Source: Methanobacteriota archaeon (GTDB lineage Archaea > Thermoplasmatota > Poseidoniia > Poseidoniales > Poseidoniaceae). From it: a stretch of 20,815 nucleotides of DNA. The DNA lies in assembly GCA_002719475.1 (NCBI GenBank), contig PBHQ01000053.1, positions 1 to 20,815 on the forward strand. The letters are read 5' to 3'. Below, in pieces: positions 6,779-14,688 of this stretch. The notes beneath the pieces are model-generated. The model was not told where the DNA came from, ran no database searches, and worked only from the letters and a program-made list of their open reading frames with translations. Position 1 is the stretch's first letter. Each line of letters begins with the position of its first letter. The position numbers and the translations under genes are program-made.

Positions 6779-7216
6779 ATGTCCGAAGAGTCTGAGAAAA
6801 TAGTCAAAGCGGAAGATCTGATCAATGTGTCAGAGAACGTTTTGGTCAGATTTTTCTGGAAAGGTCTAGGGCTCTTTTTCGTAGGGCTCGGAACAATAGG
6901 AATCTATGTTCCAGGGTTACCTACCACTTCATTCATGGTATTGGCAGCAGCATGTTTCGCAAAATCGGACCCGCGGTTGTATATGTGGTTGTTGAATAAC
7001 CCCCTCTTTGGACACTACATCCGTGATTTTGTCGAAGGAAAGGGTATTCCCTTTGTATCCAAGGTCTTCATAGTTGGATTGATTTGGACTTCTATTATTA
7101 TCTCAGTCTGGGTCATCACTAGACTAGGAGACCCTGGCTTTGGACAGGCCACAATAGTATTGGCCGGGATTATGGGAACTTGGTATGTTGGATGGCGGGT
7201 TCCAACTGCAAAGTGA
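6779..7216 (+). CDS. DUF454 (YbaN-like) membrane protein
   Basis: 145 residues from the ATG at 6779 (a TTG three codons upstream is less likely). The family signature is clear: GLFFVGLGTIGIYVPGLPTT, followed by a second helix (SFMVLAAACFAKSDP) and the motif NNPLFGHYIRDF. Three or four membrane helices are present, near residues 25-45, 46-62, 88-108 and 115-133. The molecular function of DUF454 is unknown. The gene is divergent from purN and its TGA abuts the purH stop codon with no spacer. It is more often a bacterial family, so acquisition by gene transfer is possible, but base composition here looks like the neighbours. Confidence 0.85.
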   Translation: MSEESEKIVKAEDLINVSENVLVRFFWKGLGLFFVGLGTIGIYVPGLPTTSFMVLAAACFAKSDPRLYMWLLNNPLFGHYIRDFVEGKGIPFVSKVFIVGLIWTSIIISVWVITRLGDPGFGQATIVLAGIMGTWYVGWRVPTAK

Positions 7217-8866
7217 TTAATGACGAAATAATCTCTGCCCAGTGAACAACATTGTGATTCCTTGTTCATCTGCTTCCTCAATGACCTCTTGATCCCTAAT
7301 GCTCCCCCCTGGTTGTACGATTGCCGAGACTCCTGCTTCAGCCGCTTGTTCAATTCCATCCTTGAAAGGGAAAAAGGCGTCGCTAGCTAGTACGGCGCCC
7401 TGTGCTCTTTTTCCTGCTCTTCTAGCAGCGATCCTTACGGCTTCTACTCTACTGGTCTGGCCAGGGCCAATTCCTACTGTTGCAGTACCATCAACGATAA
7501 CTATGGCGTTGGATTTCACTTGTTCACAAACTCTAACCGCGAATTTCATTGCTGCAAGTTCACGTTCATTTGGCTGTTTTTGAGTTGGTATTGTAGCATT
7601 GCTCCAATCTACAGAAGGTGGTTCCTCAGTCTGAATCAACCACCCTCCCTCTACTGGCTTACGTACCAACCTACGATTCAACTGTGCCAACCTATCATTT
7701 GGAGATTTTATCGTCAATACTCTGCGGTTCTTCTTCTGCATCACAATCTCTTTTGCTCCATCCTCAAATGCAGGGGCCATCAATACTTCAACAAATAATG
7801 ATGACATTGCTTCTGCTACTTCTGATTGTAATGTTTCATTAAAACTGATTATCGAGCCAAAAGCTGATTCTGGATCACTAGCTAGGGCTTTGGTAAATGC
7901 CTCTAGTTGGGTTGCTCCTAATGCAGCCCCACATGGGTTGTTATGTTTGACAATAACACATGCATGGGGAGTAGATGGCCATTCATCGGTGGAAAGTGCG
8001 CGGCATAAGCGCAAACAAGCATCGGCATCAGAATAGTTGTTGTATGACATTTCTTTTTCACCTTCAACTAAAGCCCCAACCAAGGTTCCCTGATCGATTA
8101 CTGCTTCGCGATATAGGCCAGCTGATTGGTGACTGTTCTCTCCATATCTCAAGGTCTTGAACAAATTTGCACTGATGTTCATCGTGCGCATCAATCTAGC
8201 AGTTTGCTCATCAACTGTTTCTTGATCTTCAGGATTCCCTATCCACCTAGAATGGAGTTCTTGGGCGATCGCTGAATCATAAGACGCAGTATGTTCAAAC
8301 GCCGATAAAGCAAACTCTCTACGCTCTGAAAGAGAGAGTTTCGAAACGTCTCCCTTGGCGTTCGCTAATTTGTCTATGAATTGAGAATATTGTTTTGGTG
8401 AAGTTAAAATCACTACATTTGCATGATTCTTAGCACTAGCTCGGACCAATGTCGGCCCCCCAATATCAATCATTTCAAGGAGTTCCGGATCGTCTAGTGG
8501 AGGTGAAATGCCTGCAGCCGCTTCAAAGGGGTATAGATTAACGGCAACCACTTGAATTGGAGAATATCCTAAGGATGACAACCCGGAAACGTCCGCAGGG
8601 TTTTCCAGTCTAGCTAACAAGGGACCGTGTATTGCCGGGTGAAGAGATTTGACTCGGCCATCAAATATTTCGGGGTGACCCGTGACTTCGGAAACATCCG
8701 TTATCTCCAAACCTGCCTCTCGAAGAATCTTGGCGGTTCCCCCGGTTGACAATAATTCGAATCCCTGTAGATTCAACTCTTTACCAAGTTGTACAATATC
8801 GGTCTTATCATACACCGAGAGAAGGGCTCTCGGACGCTGAGAAGTTTGTTCCGGCTCTGCCGACAT
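7217..8866 (-). CDS. purH: Bifunctional AICAR transformylase / IMP cyclohydrolase (PurH)
   Basis: PurH performs the last two steps of IMP synthesis. From the ATG at 8864-8866 it has 549 residues, in the usual range. The cyclohydrolase (MGS-like) domain comes first: RALLSVYDKTDIV, LLSTGGTAKIL, and GRVKSLHPAIHGPLLA (about 70-85). The transformylase domain follows: LRYGENSHQSAGLYR (about 239-253), the catalytic Lys307-His308 in VKHNNPCGAA, and the C-terminal SDAFFPFKDGIEQA and FTGQRLFRH end. A TTG at 8933-8935 would overlap the thermosome stop as TTGA and add 23 poorly conserved residues; the ATG lies 12 residues before RALLSV, much like known PurH. It is the last gene of the long minus-strand run, and its stop abuts that of the DUF454 gene. 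Confidence 0.95.
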   Translation of the reverse strand: MSAEPEQTSQRPRALLSVYDKTDIVQLGKELNLQGFELLSTGGTAKILREAGLEITDVSEVTGHPEIFDGRVKSLHPAIHGPLLARLENPADVSGLSSLGYSPIQVVAVNLYPFEAAAGISPPLDDPELLEMIDIGGPTLVRASAKNHANVVILTSPKQYSQFIDKLANAKGDVSKLSLSERREFALSAFEHTASYDSAIAQELHSRWIGNPEDQETVDEQTARLMRTMNISANLFKTLRYGENSHQSAGLYREAVIDQGTLVGALVEGEKEMSYNNYSDADACLRLCRALSTDEWPSTPHACVIVKHNNPCGAALGATQLEAFTKALASDPESAFGSIISFNETLQSEVAEAMSSLFVEVLMAPAFEDGAKEIVMQKKNRRVLTIKSPNDRLAQLNRRLVRKPVEGGWLIQTEEPPSVDWSNATIPTQKQPNERELAAMKFAVRVCEQVKSNAIVIVDGTATVGIGPGQTSRVEAVRIAARRAGKRAQGAVLASDAFFPFKDGIEQAAEAGVSAIVQPGGSIRDQEVIEEADEQGITMLFTGQRLFRH

Positions 8867-8931
8867 GGCATTTCCCGTTGAGACATGTCGCCCCGAACCA
8901 CCATCATGAAGTCTTTGGCTGAGAAAATTGC

Positions 8932-10548
8932 TCAATCTCCTCGTGCCGAGATTACCTGATCCACTCTCAACAAACTGGATGCGGTTTCAAATGCGCCAAT
9001 GAAAGACGATTGAAGAGACTCTAGAGGTATCATGACTGTAGACACGTCGCCCACTTCTCCATTTTCTTTAACCCCAATGACTTCTCCAGGTTGATTCCTA
9101 ATTGCTGCCCGCAATTCTAGCAGTACGTCTAGTCCTTCTTTGCCCGCATTGCTGGCTAAAGTCAATGGAATTGATTCCAAAGCCCTTGCGAAGGATTCTA
9201 TCGCGAGACGTTCCCTATCTGCTGACTCCTCGGCTTTAGTTCTGATAGCCAAAGCAGCTACGCAGTGGATATGTCCTCCACCATTCACCGCCCGGCCTTC
9301 CCTGATTGCTAAAGTTGTAGCTTTCAATGAGTCGTGTAGCCCGCGTATAACTTCCTCTGTGAAAATATCGTTCGAACCCCCCACTTCAATAGTTACTACC
9401 TTTGGTGAAGTGCATTCTTCTACCAACACTCTCTCTTCGATTCCTTCGGACCCTTCTCTTCTTTCTATACGGAGCACTCCTGCCTCCCCGAGGTCCGAAG
9501 TAGACAAATCTCTGACTAAGTCGACTATTTTTGCTCCTGTTGCCGCAGCGATATTTTCTATCTCAACTTCATCGAGGTCGCCTAATGCAAATACATTGTT
9601 TTGGCAAAGCACGTGTAGAACCCTTGAATCAATTGCGCCCCCGCAGAAAACTGCTTGAGTTCCCAAAGAAAGAATGTGGTCTGCTATCTTGTCCAGGCTC
9701 TGTTCGCCTGCAGCGAGAAAGGCAGAAAGTTGCTCAGGGTCCGTGATTTCTATCTCACTATCTCGTGTTGGGGTTTCAAATTCCAAGGGGCATGTCAATA
9801 ATGCAATGCTTGGACTCATTAGGTTGCGAGGCAACTTATCATTAGCCAAACGTTTCTCGATTACCAAACCTCTCAACAATCTACTATCTTGTATTGAGCC
9901 TTTCTTCGACTTACACATCAAAATATTTTCAGAGCCTAATTCCTCTATTTGTGGCAAAGATTTGGCAACCTCCATCGCTGCTTCTACAACAAGAGTTGAA
10001 AATTGTTGCAAAGCTCCTTGGGCGCCCTTACCAACCAAGGAGGTTGAAGATATACCGATTAGATTCTGATTATCAATTGGGATGCTGCTATTTTCCATAG
10101 TTTCCAAAGTTATGTCAAGCGCTTGTCTCCAGCCTTCGATTACTGTTAATGGATGGAGGCCTTTTCTGATCAATCGACCGGCTTCTCGCATCAATTCAGT
10201 TGCAAAAAGAATGCAACCTGTTACCCCATCACCACAAGTGCTTTCTTGAGCTTGACCGAGAGAAACGAATGCTTTAGCAGCAGGATGTTTGACTAATAAC
10301 TCTGAGATGATTTTTGCCCCGTCATTAGTCACCGCTGTATTTCCATCTGACTTGTACATCATCTTATCCAAGCCCCTTGGACCGAATGTACTTCTGATGA
10401 TATTTCCCAACGCTAATGCGGCAGTAATCAATTTCTCTTGTACCGCAGCGCCACTAGTGACATTACTCTGAGGAGTCAAGATGGCAACCGGCGGCCTGCC
10501 ATCCCCTTCCATAGTGGCCATAATATCGGGCGTTGCGGCCCTATTCAT
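8932..10548 (-). CDS. Divergent thermosome (group II chaperonin) subunit
   Basis: Group II chaperonins fold proteins in an ATP-driven double ring. About 538 residues, the normal length. Recognisable family blocks (numbered from a TTG one codon before the chosen ATG) are STFGPRGLDKMM (about 54-65), TNDGAKIISELLVKHPAAK (75-93), CGDGVTG (106-112), LHDSLKA (405-411, retaining the conserved Asp), VNGGGHIH (422-429) and LLRVDQVI near the end. Several signature residues differ from ordinary thermosomes: NDGAT reads NDGAK, GDGTTT reads GDGVTG, and GGGAxE reads GGGHIH. The flexible Gly/Met tail is missing. It is therefore a diverged paralogue, perhaps a minor ring subunit with altered ATPase. ATGs at 10546-10548, 10519-10521 and 10510-10512 are all possible starts. 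A TATA-like TGTATATTCC lies about 30 bases upstream. Confidence 0.9.
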   Translation of the reverse strand: MNRAATPDIMATMEGDGRPPVAILTPQSNVTSGAAVQEKLITAALALGNIIRSTFGPRGLDKMMYKSDGNTAVTNDGAKIISELLVKHPAAKAFVSLGQAQESTCGDGVTGCILFATELMREAGRLIRKGLHPLTVIEGWRQALDITLETMENSSIPIDNQNLIGISSTSLVGKGAQGALQQFSTLVVEAAMEVAKSLPQIEELGSENILMCKSKKGSIQDSRLLRGLVIEKRLANDKLPRNLMSPSIALLTCPLEFETPTRDSEIEITDPEQLSAFLAAGEQSLDKIADHILSLGTQAVFCGGAIDSRVLHVLCQNNVFALGDLDEVEIENIAAATGAKIVDLVRDLSTSDLGEAGVLRIERREGSEGIEERVLVEECTSPKVVTIEVGGSNDIFTEEVIRGLHDSLKATTLAIREGRAVNGGGHIHCVAALAIRTKAEESADRERLAIESFARALESIPLTLASNAGKEGLDVLLELRAAIRNQPGEVIGVKENGEVGDVSTVMIPLESLQSSFIGAFETASSLLRVDQVISARGD

Positions 10549-10570
10549 CAAACCTCGTGCGCGGGTATGT

Positions 10571-10987
10571 TCATGGAATATACATGAACAGAATCACCAG
10601 CCACAATATTCCTGATATAGCAGTCAATGCTGTAGTCCAAGAAAAATGTTGCATCGCTTGCTCTGATAAGGACGGTGATTTGCTCTTTTGTTTCCAGGAC
10701 CAACTAGACATCGCTTGGCCTAGCATCAATACGCTCAACATTGCACAGAGAATTCCTGTTGACCAAGTGGCCATCATTGGTCCAAGATAACTGCCCTCTG
10801 CTAACAAGTAGAAAATTGAGGGAAGGAAGGGTAGAATGTATGAAAATAGAATCCAAAATATAGACTCGTTAAGTGTCCTATTCTCTTCATCTGAGCCTTC
10901 GTGCCTCCATACGAAATGCCAAGAGGAAAAATTACTGAATGCGCTGCTGGCCGAAGCGGCGAAGTAAAGGTAAACTCCCATCGCCAT
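10571..10987 (-). CDS. Four-helix membrane protein, unknown
   Basis: 138 residues from the ATG at 10985-10987 (TTG at 11015-11017 would add ten polar residues). Hydrophobic segments lie near residues 3-20, 43-63, 68-90 and 113-136, with a charged loop (WRHEGSDEENRTLNES) after the first. No family is recognised and no conserved catalytic residue stands out. It lies 44 bases after the KH-ATPase gene and 22 bases before the thermosome gene, so it is probably in the same transcript. Confidence 0.65.
   Translation of the reverse strand: MAMGVYLYFAASASSAFSNFSSWHFVWRHEGSDEENRTLNESIFWILFSYILPFLPSIFYLLAEGSYLGPMMATWSTGILCAMLSVLMLGQAMSSWSWKQKSKSPSLSEQAMQHFSWTTALTAISGILWLVILFMYIP
10575..10584 (-). promoter_or_regulatory. 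TATA-like box for the thermosome gene
   Basis: On the minus strand TGTATATTCC lies inside the last codons of the upstream membrane protein gene, about 30 bases before the thermosome ATG at 10548. At normal archaeal spacing the transcript would have a leader of only a few bases. It suggests that the chaperonin can be transcribed separately from the genes before it. Confidence 0.4.
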
Positions 10988-11031
10988 CGGATTGGCACAA
11001 AAGCACTCTAATTTCAATACGTCGATTTAAT

Positions 11032-12390
11032 TTAGCGCCGCTTCCGGCCCTTTCTACGTCTTGATTTATTCGAACCAGAATGGTGCTCCCATTGCCTCGA
11101 ACCCATGGAACGTTGGGTCTGAATATCCCATGATCCATGTGCTTCAGGTATTCTTTCGAGGTGCCGAGGGATTGTCTTGAGGCCCTTTACTTGGAAGCGC
11201 ATCTCATACTCCTCTTCCAACTCTCTTACCATAGCTCCTCCTTGACCAACAACAGAGCCAATCATACTATCAGGAACGTAAATCGTTGCACTTTTCTCCC
11301 CTAGGATATCTATTTCCAGAGGGCTTATCGATAAACGATCTCTGAGGGTTTTGGTTAGCTCTACTCGTGCCATTTCTAAGACTCGACTTTTACTGACTTT
11401 ATTACCTACAGGAACTACTGCTATTTCAGAGCCGAATGCAAACATTTCGTAGAGAACTTTGCCGTCGGGAAAGCGCACTACTTCAACAACGGGGCGTGCC
11501 AATTCTTCTTGCATCCCCGAGGGAGGTTTTACTGTCATCTTGAGCTCCAAGACTTGCGAAATAGTTCCCTTTTCAACATGCAATACTGTGTCAAGAACTT
11601 GTGGGATTAGGCCTAATTCTACCTTACCAATCAAACGTTGAATTGCTTCTAGTGCAGAATTGGCATGGGTTACTCCTAGCAATCCTACGCCGGCCAACCT
11701 GACATCTGCAAATATTTCGAAATCTCTTGCTCTCCTGACCTCATCAAAAATCACAAAGTCCGGACGTACAAGAAAAATCACTTCAGCCGTTTTCTCAAGG
11801 TCTCCTTCTAAGGGCGCATATTGAGTGATGCGCGGCAGTAGTTGCAAATCTCTAGGTGCCTCCATGGTTTTGACCATAGCACCAATATCTTCATCCAGAT
11901 GTTCGGCGATTGCTTGCGCCAATGTCGTCTTTCCCGAACCAGGGCGGCCGGAGATGAATATCCCACGGTGATGGTCACCCAACCGCTTCAATAGGGCCTC
12001 TGGTATCTCATAATCAGGAAGGCTCAATTTAGCTACAGGCCGCACAACAGTAACTTCGTATGCATCGGAAAAAGGTGGCCATGCACAGGTTATTCGAAGA
12101 TCTCCAATCTGCAATACTTTGCATCCGTGCCTGTCTATTTCAAGAAAACAATCTGATCTTTCAGAGTTATCCTCGATGACGTTTTCCAATGATTCGATCA
12201 ATTCTTTCAATGAGGTTGTACTCCATGGATCTCCCTCTACTTCATCCAAACTTATCGCAGAAATATGCCCTTGCTTTACCCGAACCTTGCAATCTGCCTT
12301 GAGGAAAACTGTGCTAACGCCTTCAACCAATAGTTCTTCCAAAGAACTCGATATTTCAGGATGGTCTGCATGTGTCGCCATAGTGGTCAC
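11032..12390 (-). CDS. PINA-type PilT-like ATPase with C-terminal KH domain, lacking PIN
   Basis: The core matches the archaeal PINA family (PIN - PilT-like ATPase - KH), whose members are nucleic-acid motor proteins. The region preceding the ATPase carries WPPFSDAYEVTVVRPV (about residues 104-119). The ATPase has Walker A GRPGSGKTT (148-156), the segment KTMEAPRDLQLLPRITQYAPLEG split across 174-196, Walker B FVIFDE (212-217) and THANSALEAIQRLIGKVELG (241-260). The KH domain follows with its GxxG loop as GQGG (382-385), then a strongly basic tail (SRRRKGRKRR). The N-terminal ~60 residues show no PIN domain: the usual Asp-rich PDTSVIIDG start is absent and the protein is some 100-150 residues shorter than typical. 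The GTG at 12388-12390 overlaps the previous stop as GTGA; an ATG lies three codons later. Confidence 0.9.
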   Translation of the reverse strand: MTTMATHADHPEISSSLEELLVEGVSTVFLKADCKVRVKQGHISAISLDEVEGDPWSTTSLKELIESLENVIEDNSERSDCFLEIDRHGCKVLQIGDLRITCAWPPFSDAYEVTVVRPVAKLSLPDYEIPEALLKRLGDHHRGIFISGRPGSGKTTLAQAIAEHLDEDIGAMVKTMEAPRDLQLLPRITQYAPLEGDLEKTAEVIFLVRPDFVIFDEVRRARDFEIFADVRLAGVGLLGVTHANSALEAIQRLIGKVELGLIPQVLDTVLHVEKGTISQVLELKMTVKPPSGMQEELARPVVEVVRFPDGKVLYEMFAFGSEIAVVPVGNKVSKSRVLEMARVELTKTLRDRLSISPLEIDILGEKSATIYVPDSMIGSVVGQGGAMVRELEEEYEMRFQVKGLKTIPRHLERIPEAHGSWDIQTQRSMGSRQWEHHSGSNKSRRRKGRKRR

Positions 12391-12731
12391 GCCTTAACAG
12401 GCTCAAGAGTGTAATATGTCCACCACAATGATACCGAAGTCAAAATTCCAAGAATTAACGAAGCACTATTTGGGTAACTCATAATTTCCCTGAAGGTCAA
12501 GAATGACAATCCTGTCAAGATTACAAAAACGACCCAGGAGGTGATTCTCAATGGCGAGGCTTCAAGCGAGGCCATGACTGTTTCATGGTTGCTTGCTGCC
12601 CAAATCAATACCAAGGCCAAAGTCGTTGCAACCCATGTCCAGAAACCGGTCATAATATCCCCTCTGATTCCTACAATTAGTCCTAAAACGGCTGCTCCGG
12701 CAAGTAGCCAACAACATCGCGAGCAGCGCAT
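12387..12731 (-). CDS. Small four-helix membrane protein, unknown
   Basis: 114 residues, with hydrophobic helices near 7-23, 29-46, 62-80 and 88-108. The N terminus has three Cys (MRCSRCCW), which is unusual in this window. The family is not recognised. It begins 25 bases after the oxidoreductase stop and its own TGA overlaps the GTG of the ATPase gene by 4 bases, which suggests coupled translation with the ATPase. Confidence 0.65.
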   Translation of the reverse strand: MRCSRCCWLLAGAAVLGLIVGIRGDIMTGFWTWVATTLALVLIWAASNHETVMASLEASPLRITSWVVFVILTGLSFLTFREIMSYPNSASLILGILTSVSLWWTYYTLEPVKA

Positions 12732-12756
12732 ATGCTGGCGAGATGGGCTCGATTCT

Positions 12757-13683
12757 TCAATGCTGTTGCAGTTCTACCACTCCTGAAGCAGAGAAATTCA
12801 ACATGTCTTTCCAAGACACGCTGCGCAAAGCAGGTCTCTGTGGGATGCTAGAGATGTCAATACCTGCTACTATCCTATTGATGAAAGAACGTAATTCTGC
12901 TTTCAAAGGAGATTCAGGATTTGCTAACTTGAATCTTTTATTTCCAATAATAATTTCTTCGTGGTTATCGAACTCGATTGTTAGAGTATCTATTGTTCCG
13001 AATATCTGCATTCGTTTGACGTCTTTTTCACTCCCCCAAGAAACATCACATATTGCCTCAATTCCGGGTTCATACTCCATCGAAATTGAGCAAGAGATCT
13101 TCTCTTCATTTTCCGTTGTTTCTGAAGAAAGTGACTTTGGTTCCGCCTCATGCAATAAATGACAACACAAATCAAGATAATGAATTGCTAAAATATCGAT
13201 AATCGATTCTCCTTTGGAATTTATTCTAGTAGAATGTCTACTACAATGAATTCTTTCTATTTGTCCAATCTTACCTTCTGCAATTAATCGACGCGCCTGC
13301 TTAACCGCGGGATGGTGCCTTAGTAGCAAGCCGGTATCTACATGAACGCCTTTGGAAAGTGCCGCTTCCATCAAAGACCTAGCCTCTTCAACTGTCTGCG
13401 CCATTGGTTTTTCAATCAATACATGCATTCCGGCATCAATCAATTGCATTGCAACTTCATAATGGGATTCGCTAGAGCTTGAAATAACCGCAGCAGCATT
13501 TTTTCGCCGTTCTTCGGGCGCCCATATTACTCCCAATTCCTCTACAATTTGACGTTTTGAATTATCTATATCATAGGCTAGTAAATCCCCTATTTCACCC
13601 GCATCCTGCAACTCTTTGAGTGATTTCAGATGACGTAAACCCCAACGGCCAACACCAACCACCAACATATCGATGGAAGTCAT
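12757..13683 (-). CDS. Gfo/Idh/MocA-family NAD(P)-dependent oxidoreductase
   Basis: 308 residues. The N-terminal Rossmann fold has MLVVGVGRWGLRHLKSL (GxGxxG at about 10-15), the middle has ISSSSESHYEVAMQLIDAG, and the catalytic-Lys motif EKP lies at 91-93 (VLIEKPMAQTVEEA). The C-terminal half contains DILAIHYLDLCCHLL (about 172-186), where the active-site Asp and His of the family normally sit. Members oxidise or reduce sugars, often UDP-sugars. The ATG at 13681-13683 is chosen because it stands four bases after the glycosyltransferase stop and directly before the nucleotide-binding motif. Pairing with that glycosyltransferase implies sugar processing for glycan synthesis; the substrate cannot be read. 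Confidence 0.9.
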   Translation of the reverse strand: MTSIDMLVVGVGRWGLRHLKSLKELQDAGEIGDLLAYDIDNSKRQIVEELGVIWAPEERRKNAAAVISSSSESHYEVAMQLIDAGMHVLIEKPMAQTVEEARSLMEAALSKGVHVDTGLLLRHHPAVKQARRLIAEGKIGQIERIHCSRHSTRINSKGESIIDILAIHYLDLCCHLLHEAEPKSLSSETTENEEKISCSISMEYEPGIEAICDVSWGSEKDVKRMQIFGTIDTLTIEFDNHEEIIIGNKRFKLANPESPLKAELRSFINRIVAGIDISSIPQRPALRSVSWKDMLNFSASGVVELQQH

Positions 13684-13687
13684 CGAA

Positions 13688-14632
13688 TCACTCGTACATC
13701 GTGGGTTTAATCCAATTACCCTCTTCGTCCTTAACGTGAAGAGTGAACTCTTCAATCGCCATATCTTCTTCGATGAAGTCGAAATTGACTTGAGTGTCAA
13801 ATCCTTGTTTTCTGTAAACTTTGGGAGAGAATGAAAAGCCTTGAATTCCGATATATCTGGCCCTTGGCACAACAGTTGTCAATCTAGCATATCCCCCATT
13901 CCACAAACCCAATGCGGTCATTGCATCTTGACTCGTTGGGGTATGTTTGGTTTGCTTATCGGAAGCAAATGGGGGAGTTATTGCTTCCTCGGGAATATCC
14001 AATGTTTCGCCATTATATTGACGACGTTCTTGATTCATCCAATGGTGCATGAAACGACGACGGATGCGCTTGTGATTCCTCTTTTGATAGGGGACGCCAG
14101 TAAGATATTGATCTTCATACGAATACAAAACGTGTTTGATGTCATCCCAAACTTTTCGCGTAATACAATACCCCCAGAAATGACGGTTGGTGGCGATTAC
14201 TTTGTCGATGTCATTCCGCTGTCTTTCTTGATCAGTATTGTTCAAATTGTAAGCCATTACTGTGCCAACGTTGTCATATTGGTGAGCCCAATCGCTCATC
14301 TTCAATACCGTGGTAATGTAAGTTGGAGAAACTATCATGTCGTCTTCGAAGAGTATCAACCGGTCATACCCTAATCCGTCAAATAGATCTCTTCGTGCAC
14401 CGATTAAATGGCGGCCTATTCCATAATTAGATTCTCTAGAAACAATGTGTTTTGATTTGATGGAAGATTTGTTAATCATTTCAATTAATTCTGGTTGGTT
14501 AGCCTTTCTTCCCCCGTCAAGGTAGAAATGGAAATCCAAAGTCTGGCTTTCTGGACACTTCTCAAGACTCTCAAGTGTCTGTTCAAAGTAATGCAGCCTC
14601 TTGAATCCAATGACAAGAATAGCGGTTCGCAT
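13688..14632 (-). CDS. GT-A fold glycosyltransferase (GT13/GNT-I-like)
   Basis: 314 residues, no signal peptide or membrane helix, so probably cytoplasmic or peripheral. It begins AILVIGFKRLHYFEQTLESL, the usual start of a GT-A nucleotide-sugar domain. LFEDDMIVSPTYITTVLKM (about 94-112) carries the EDD metal and nucleotide-sugar motif, with the following SP as in the GNT-I (GT13) family. RNDIDKVIATNRHFWGYCIT resembles the acceptor loop of such enzymes. Residues from about 205 to 235 are basic and then polar (KRNHKRIRRRFMHHWMNQ). The acceptor and donor are unknown. A TATA-like GGTTATACAGG lies about 36 bases upstream of the ATG. It is followed after four bases by an oxidoreductase. Confidence 0.88.
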   Translation of the reverse strand: MRTAILVIGFKRLHYFEQTLESLEKCPESQTLDFHFYLDGGRKANQPELIEMINKSSIKSKHIVSRESNYGIGRHLIGARRDLFDGLGYDRLILFEDDMIVSPTYITTVLKMSDWAHQYDNVGTVMAYNLNNTDQERQRNDIDKVIATNRHFWGYCITRKVWDDIKHVLYSYEDQYLTGVPYQKRNHKRIRRRFMHHWMNQERRQYNGETLDIPEEAITPPFASDKQTKHTPTSQDAMTALGLWNGGYARLTTVVPRARYIGIQGFSFSPKVYRKQGFDTQVNFDFIEEDMAIEEFTLHVKDEEGNWIKPTMYE

Positions 14633-14663
14633 CTTCAGGCCCGACTGCGGCTTAGGTCAAACC

Positions 14664-14674
14664 TGTATAACCGC
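14664..14674 (-). promoter_or_regulatory. TATA-like box for the glycosyltransferase-led operon
   Basis: GGTTATACAGG on the minus strand, centred about 36 bases before the ATG at 14632. The gap between the two genes is 56 bases, the largest break in this part of the minus-strand run, so this is a plausible promoter for the run that follows. Confidence 0.45.
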
Positions 14675-14688
14675 GACGGTGGCGTAAT

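Noticed and set aside
9140..9658. 172-codon plus-strand frame opposite the thermosome gene
   Set aside because: Antisense shadow of the chaperonin frame.
13684..13872. N-terminal extension of the oxidoreductase by 63 codons
   Set aside because: It would overlap the glycosyltransferase C terminus; the ATG at 13683 precedes the Rossmann motif directly and follows the upstream stop by four bases.
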